Shown here: piece after piece, positions 12,670 through 15,933 of the stretch | Position numbering within the stretch: position 1 is the first letter of the stretch | Layout: each line of letters opens with the position of its first letter | Assembly: GCA_937891445.1 (NCBI GenBank) | Contig: CALAFV010000341.1 | Location: 1-15,933 of the forward strand | Source of the DNA: an uncultured Phycisphaerales bacterium | GTDB taxonomy: Bacteria; Planctomycetota; Phycisphaerae; Phycisphaerales; UBA1924 | Length of the DNA: 15,933 nt | Direction of reading: 5' to 3' | Program-made: the position numbers and the translations under genes | The notes under the pieces: model-generated | Seen by the model: the letters and a program-made list of their open reading frames with translations, nothing else | Databases searched by the model: none | Told to the model about the DNA's origin: nothing

Positions 12670-13418
12670 GCTGCGTCCTTCCCGGTGCGGATCACGCCGT
12701 CGTGGGCGTCAAAGACGGGGACGATGGGGGAGGTGTCGATCGCGGCGCAGTCGTCGATGTCGGGGGCGAGCCCGATGGCGACGAGGTTGCGTCCGCCGCG
12801 GCCCTGGCGCAGCGCGGCGGCGAGGGCGGCGGGCGCGGGGCCAGCGGCGTTGAAGGCCGCGATGGCGAGGCGCGTGGCGTCGTCGTCGCCGGGGTCGAAG
12901 TCGCCGGTGGCAAGGAGCGCTGAGGCGATCGCGCCGCTGGCGATCACATCGTCGAGGCACAGGGCGCCGTCGGTACCGGCGCAGACGATCTGCACGGGGC
13001 GGGCTCGCGCGTGAGCGGCGCGGCAGACGGCGGCGCGGTTGGTCAGGCAGCCGACGAGCACGGCGGTGGCCGGCGCGCAGCGGAGGAGCGCCCGCGTGCC
13101 GTTGGTCGTGGTGAAGGCGAGGATGCGCCCGCCGACGGAGTCGGGGGTGTACTCGCGCGGGGAGTTGCCCAGGTCGAAGCCGTCGATGCGCACGCCGCGG
13201 CGCTCGCCGCCGAGAACGCAGGGGAGCGCCGCGGCCTCCCGCGCGAGCAGGGCGTCCTCCGGTTCGAGGCAGGGGACGACGTGCACAGCGCCGGCCGCGA
13301 GCGCGGCGACGATGGTGGTGGAGGCGCGCAGGACATCCACGACGACCGCGGTGCACCCTGCGAGGGCGCGCGGGTCGATCGTGTCGGGCGTCAGGTGGAC
13401 TCGCAGCGGAATGGGCAC
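12666..13418 (-). CDS. comB: 2-phosphosulfolactate phosphatase-family protein
   Basis: ComB hydrolyses 2-phosphosulfolactate to sulfolactate. In methanogens this is a step of coenzyme M biosynthesis; many bacteria without coenzyme M also carry the family, and its role there is unclear. The 250-aa product shows the family motifs: AVVVDVLRASTTI at 24-36, GFDLGNSPREY at 80-90, TTTNGTRALL at 103-112, CAGTDGALCLDDVIASGAI at 146-164, and GRNLVAIG..PDIDDCAAID near the end. Length is usual. The start is GTG 13418: TACCCT (13430-13425) ends 6 bases before it and there is no Shine-Dalgarno, so it looks leaderless. No other sulfolactate or coenzyme M gene is visible. The gene overlaps DUF1294 by 4 bases and is divergent from the AI-2E transporter gene. 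Confidence 0.9.
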   Translation of the reverse strand: MPIPLRVHLTPDTIDPRALAGCTAVVVDVLRASTTIVAALAAGAVHVVPCLEPEDALLAREAAALPCVLGGERRGVRIDGFDLGNSPREYTPDSVGGRILAFTTTNGTRALLRCAPATAVLVGCLTNRAAVCRAAHARARPVQIVCAGTDGALCLDDVIASGAIASALLATGDFDPGDDDATRLAIAAFNAAGPAPAALAAALRQGRGGRNLVAIGLAPDIDDCAAIDTSPIVPVFDAHDGVIRTGKDAA

Positions 13419-13424
13419 GCGGTG

Positions 13425-13430
13425 AGGGTA
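13425..13430 (-). promoter_or_regulatory. -10 box of the comB-DUF1294 operon (leaderless)
   Basis: On the minus strand, TACCCT (13430-13425) is followed by six bases and then the GTG start. It is the same hexamer, at nearly the same distance, as in front of the gene at 10997. A TTGACC lies only 8 bases upstream, too near for a normal -35. Confidence 0.45.
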
Positions 13431-13544
13431 GCGGCGAGGGTCAAAGCGGGCTCACCGGGCGCGGCGGAGCGGAAATCCGCGGCGGTTGCGGCGGCGTTCA
13501 CGCAGCGTTCAGGGGCGGTGGTGTAGTGTCGGTCCGCACGACCC

Positions 13545-15488
13545 ATGGACGCCGCCGCGCCGCGCAACGGGACGCACTCGAGGGTCATCGCGCTGGGGGC
13601 GCTGGTCGCCGTCATCGCCGGGCTGTACCTCGCGCGCGAGATTCTCATCCCGCTGGCGCTCGCGACGCTGCTGAGTTTTCTGCTGGCGCCGGTGGTGGAC
13701 CGGATCGAGCGGATCCACCTGGGGCGGGTGCCGTCGGTGCTGATCGCGACGGCGCTGGCGCTGGTGCCGCTGGTGGTCGTGGTGTGGGTGGCGGGGAGCG
13801 AACTGGTGGACCTGGCCCGGGCGCTGCCGCAGTACCGGGCGAACATCCAGGCCAAACTGGAGGTGATCCGCGGGCCGGCCGGGGGGATGCTGGACCGAGC
13901 GATCGCGGCCATCCGCGACCTTGGGCTGCAGCCGGAGATCCCGGAACTCGAGCCGACGCAGACGGGCCAGGCGCCGATCCCGGTGACGATTGTCGAGCCG
14001 CCGACGTCGCCGCTGCTGATCGCGCAGAGCATCGTCGGGCCGCTGGTGCGCCCGGTGGCGATCGCGGGGATCGTGCTGGTCTTCACGGTGTTCATGCTCG
14101 TGCAGCGCGAGGACCTGCGCGACCGGCTGATCCGGCTGATCAGCCGTGGTCGGATCACGATCACGACGCATGCGCTGGCGGAGGTGGGGACGCGCATCAG
14201 CCACTACCTGCGGACGCAGTTGCTCATCAACACAGGCAACGGCATCGTTACGGCGGTTGGGCTGCTGCTGATCGGCGTGCCGGGGGCGGTGCTGTGGGGA
14301 GCGCTGTCGGTGGCGCTGCGGTTTATCCCGTACGCGGGGCCGTTCCTCAGCGCGTCGATGCCCACGGCGCTGGCGCTGGCCGTGTCGGACTCGTGGACGA
14401 TGCCGCTGCTGACGATCGGGCTGTTTCTTACGGTCGAACTGATCAGCAACAACATCATCGAGCCGTGGGCGTACGGGTCGTCTACGGGGATCTCGTCGGT
14501 CGCGCTGCTGGTGGCGGTGATCTTCTGGACGTGGCTGTGGGGGATGCCGGGGCTGCTGCTGGCGACGCCGCTGACGGTGTGCCTCGCTGTCGCGGGGCGG
14601 TACGTGCCGCAACTGGACTTTCTCAATGTGCTGCTGGGGACGGAGCCGGTGCTGCCGCCGTGGTCCCGCTTCTACCAGCGGCTGCTTGCCGACGACACGG
14701 ACGAGGCGCTGGAGATCGCCGAGGAGTACCTGAAGGACCATGCGCTGGCCGAGGCGTACGACGAACTGTGCATCCGCGCCCTGCGGAGCGCCGACGAGGA
14801 CGTGGAGGCGGGGGTCCTCGACGATCGCGGGCGGCAGCGCGTCCAGGCGGCCGTGCGCGACCTGGTGGACGACCTTGCCGCTCGGGCCGACCAGATCCGC
14901 CAGGAGCGGGCGCCGTCGCCGGCCGAGACCGCCGTGGCGACCTCCGTGCCGGAGGGGCTCGTGCCTCCGGCGGGGGCGGAGGTTGCGGTCGTCGTCGAGC
15001 GCATCCCCGTGCCCACGCCGGCGACGCGGCCGCGCATTGATGTGGTTGTGGTGCCGGCGCGCGACGAGGCGGATGCCGTGGCCGGGCAGATGCTCGGGAC
15101 GCTCCTGGCGCGGGCGGGGATCAACACGCAGGCGCTGTCGCTGGCGGATCTGGGGACGGATGTGGGCCAGACGATCGCGGCCGTGACGCCCTCGGTGCTG
15201 GTGGTGTCGTCCGTCCCGCCGTTTGCCGGCACACAGGCGAGGCTGCGGATCCGGCAACTCTCGATGCGGAGCCCGGGGGTGCCGCAGGTCGCCGGATTGT
15301 GGGGGATCGACCGCGAGACGTTGTCTCGCTCGCGGCAGCGGATGCTGGACGCCGGGGCTGTGGATGCGGTTGGGACGCTGGCGGAGGCCGTGGAGCGAAT
15401 TAGCGCTCTGATCACGCCCTCCCCCCCTTCCAGGGCGTCAAAAACGGGGTCGGCGCCGCCTGCGCCGGCTGGGACGACCAACGGATGA
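13545..15488 (+). CDS. AI-2E-family transporter with C-terminal Rossmann-like domain
   Basis: The product is 647 aa, nearly twice the usual 350 or so for this family. Residues about 13-362 are an AI-2E transporter-type core of about eight helices: two near 13-50, one near 62-85, a long extracytoplasmic or cytoplasmic segment at 86-160, and then helices from about 168. Conserved pieces are GALSVALRFIPYAGP at 252-266, NNIIEPWAYG at 302-311, and WLWGMPGLLLATPLTV at 330-345. Known members export autoinducer-2 or act as ion antiporters, so the substrate is open. Residues about 373-455 are a charged helical linker, and about 498-622 form an alternating beta/alpha domain (IDVVVVPARDEAD, LLARAGINTQAL, PSVLVVSSV) resembling B12-binding or receiver folds. 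It lacks the DxHxxG His (DEAD instead). There is no Shine-Dalgarno; a possible -10 box TAGTGT lies at 13524-13529. Confidence 0.9.
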   Translation: MDAAAPRNGTHSRVIALGALVAVIAGLYLAREILIPLALATLLSFLLAPVVDRIERIHLGRVPSVLIATALALVPLVVVVWVAGSELVDLARALPQYRANIQAKLEVIRGPAGGMLDRAIAAIRDLGLQPEIPELEPTQTGQAPIPVTIVEPPTSPLLIAQSIVGPLVRPVAIAGIVLVFTVFMLVQREDLRDRLIRLISRGRITITTHALAEVGTRISHYLRTQLLINTGNGIVTAVGLLLIGVPGAVLWGALSVALRFIPYAGPFLSASMPTALALAVSDSWTMPLLTIGLFLTVELISNNIIEPWAYGSSTGISSVALLVAVIFWTWLWGMPGLLLATPLTVCLAVAGRYVPQLDFLNVLLGTEPVLPPWSRFYQRLLADDTDEALEIAEEYLKDHALAEAYDELCIRALRSADEDVEAGVLDDRGRQRVQAAVRDLVDDLAARADQIRQERAPSPAETAVATSVPEGLVPPAGAEVAVVVERIPVPTPATRPRIDVVVVPARDEADAVAGQMLGTLLARAGINTQALSLADLGTDVGQTIAAVTPSVLVVSSVPPFAGTQARLRIRQLSMRSPGVPQVAGLWGIDRETLSRSRQRMLDAGAVDAVGTLAEAVERISALITPSPPSRASKTGSAPPAPAGTTNG

Positions 15489-15518
15489 AATCGTCTTCGG
15501 GAGTTGATAGGAAGACCC

Positions 15519-15547
15519 TTGGCCGGTTCATGCGCCGAACGTATACT
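15519..15547 (+). promoter_or_regulatory. Promoter of the RRM protein gene
   Basis: TTGGCC (15519-15524) and TATACT (15542-15547) are separated by 17 bases. Transcription would begin near 15554, giving a leader of about 118 bases before the ATG at 15672. It is among the best promoter matches in the window. Confidence 0.7.
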
Positions 15548-15553
15548 GAAGCC

Positions 15554-15671
15554 CAGTGAGACGGAGTCCCGGCGGGTGCCGGGCCGTCCCGCTCGACCGA
15601 CGCGCGATCTTCGCCCGAGTAGCAGCAGCGGTTTTCGACGATCGATTGGCGACTCGGGCAAGGTTCGCGGT
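15554..15671 (+). promoter_or_regulatory. Structured 5' leader of the RRM protein gene
   Basis: Hairpin 1: GACGG (15560-15564) and CCCGGC (15568-15573) pair with GCCGGG (15578-15583) and CCGTC (15584-15588), with a 3-base bulge and a GGGT loop. Hairpin 2: GCCCGAGT (15613-15620) pairs with ACTCGGGC (15652-15659), 8 bp. Its closing end touches AAGG (15660-15663), the only Shine-Dalgarno-like sequence, 8 bases before the ATG. This layout could allow temperature or protein control of translation (inference). Confidence 0.5.
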
Positions 15672-15933
15672 ATGAAGCTTTACGTCGGTAATCTCCCGTT
15701 CAGCACGAGCGACGCGGAACTGCGCAGTTTGTTCGAAGTGCATGGCGAGGTGGCCTCGGCCTCCGTCGTCATGGACCGTGAGACCGGCCGCTCGCGCGGC
15801 TTTGGTTTCGTCGAGATGCCCAACGACGAGGAGGCCCGCAACGCGATCAACGCGATGCACGGGCAGAACGTCAACGGGCGTGACCTGACCGTCAACGAGG
15901 CCCGCCCGCGCGAGGCCGGTGGCGGCCGCGGCG
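15672..15933 (+). CDS. RRM-domain RNA-binding protein (partial, runs off window)
   Basis: The visible 87 residues form one complete RNA recognition motif. RNP2 is LYVGNL at 3-8 and RNP1 is RGFGFVEM at about 38-45, preceded by DRETGRS. The end of the domain, GRDLTVNEARPRE, leads into a Gly/Arg-rich tail that runs off the window. This is the small bacterial glycine-rich RRM type, as in cyanobacterial Rbp proteins, which bind single-stranded RNA and are often cold-induced. The start is fixed by the domain beginning at residue 2 and by AAGG 8 bases upstream. It has its own good promoter and a long structured leader. Identity is firm; full length is unknown. Confidence 0.92.
   Translation, partial: MKLYVGNLPFSTSDAELRSLFEVHGEVASASVVMDRETGRSRGFGFVEMPNDEEARNAINAMHGQNVNGRDLTVNEARPREAGGGRG

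Noticed and set aside
13509..15257. Long open frames on both other phases over the AI-2E gene (582 aa minus, 504 aa plus)
   Set aside because: Low-complexity Arg/Asp/Gly composition and full overlap with a well-supported transporter gene.
15493..15516. GTCTTC/GAAGAC inverted repeat after the AI-2E gene as a terminator
   Set aside because: 6-bp stem with a 12-base loop and no T-run. It may be chance.

Overview
The window is very GC-rich, compact bacterial DNA. The gene content points to a planctomycete, most likely of the Phycisphaerae type (inference from gene families; no rRNA is present). The supporting features are a prepilin with the H-X9-DG signature typical of planctomycete pseudopilin families, a PEP-CTERM surface protein, several small lipoproteins, a metallothionein-like Cys protein, a bactofilin and a detached nuoB. 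No mobile element, CRISPR array, rRNA or convincing tRNA was found. The window reads as core chromosome rather than an acquired island.

Layout, left to right. At 1-90 (-) is the start of a bactofilin. At 309-3197 (+) is a probable operon of an RsuA/RluB-type pseudouridine synthase, a YihY/BrkB membrane protein (start and stop overlap by 4 bases) and a small lipoprotein. At 3291-3857 (+) is nuoB, alone, with its own promoter. On the minus strand, read right to left, come a lipoprotein (6421-5873), a leaderless H-X9-DG prepilin (5781-4936) and a secreted protein with two thioredoxin domains (4894-3932). At 6638-7174 (+) is ispF. It converges on a PEP-CTERM protein (8110-7262, -), with a strong intrinsic terminator between them. 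A 524-base gene-free stretch (8111-8634) holds the leader of the PEP-CTERM gene and two clear hairpins. At 8635-8868 (+) is a Cys-rich metallothionein-like protein. It faces a TerC/Alx-family membrane protein (10051-8882, -) whose leader is a yybP-ykoY (manganese) riboswitch with its own promoter. Then come a LOG-family protein (-), a two-helix membrane protein (+, leaderless), a DUF4142 lipoprotein (-), a comB-DUF1294 pair overlapping by ATGA (-), an AI-2E-family transporter with a C-terminal Rossmann-like domain (+), and the start of an RRM RNA-binding protein with a structured leader (+).

The strongest regulatory feature is the Mn riboswitch at 10120-10240. P1, the GGGGAGTAGC loop, P2 and a GTCAGCA loop are all visible. 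Two mutually exclusive stems lie between P1 and the terC start codon, which suggests translational control. The most unusual protein observation is the pseudouridine synthase: the catalytic Asp of the GRLD motif is Gly (Gly156), and the downstream NRQVRR motif is also altered. IspF has an insertion of about 19 residues and a rearranged C-terminal GRGE motif. At least three genes (starts 5781, 10997, 13418) have a -10 box only 5-6 bases before the start codon and no Shine-Dalgarno, so they are probably leaderless. I did not find a clearly new multi-gene system; the findings are mainly enzyme deviations, RNA regulation and unusual domain fusions.
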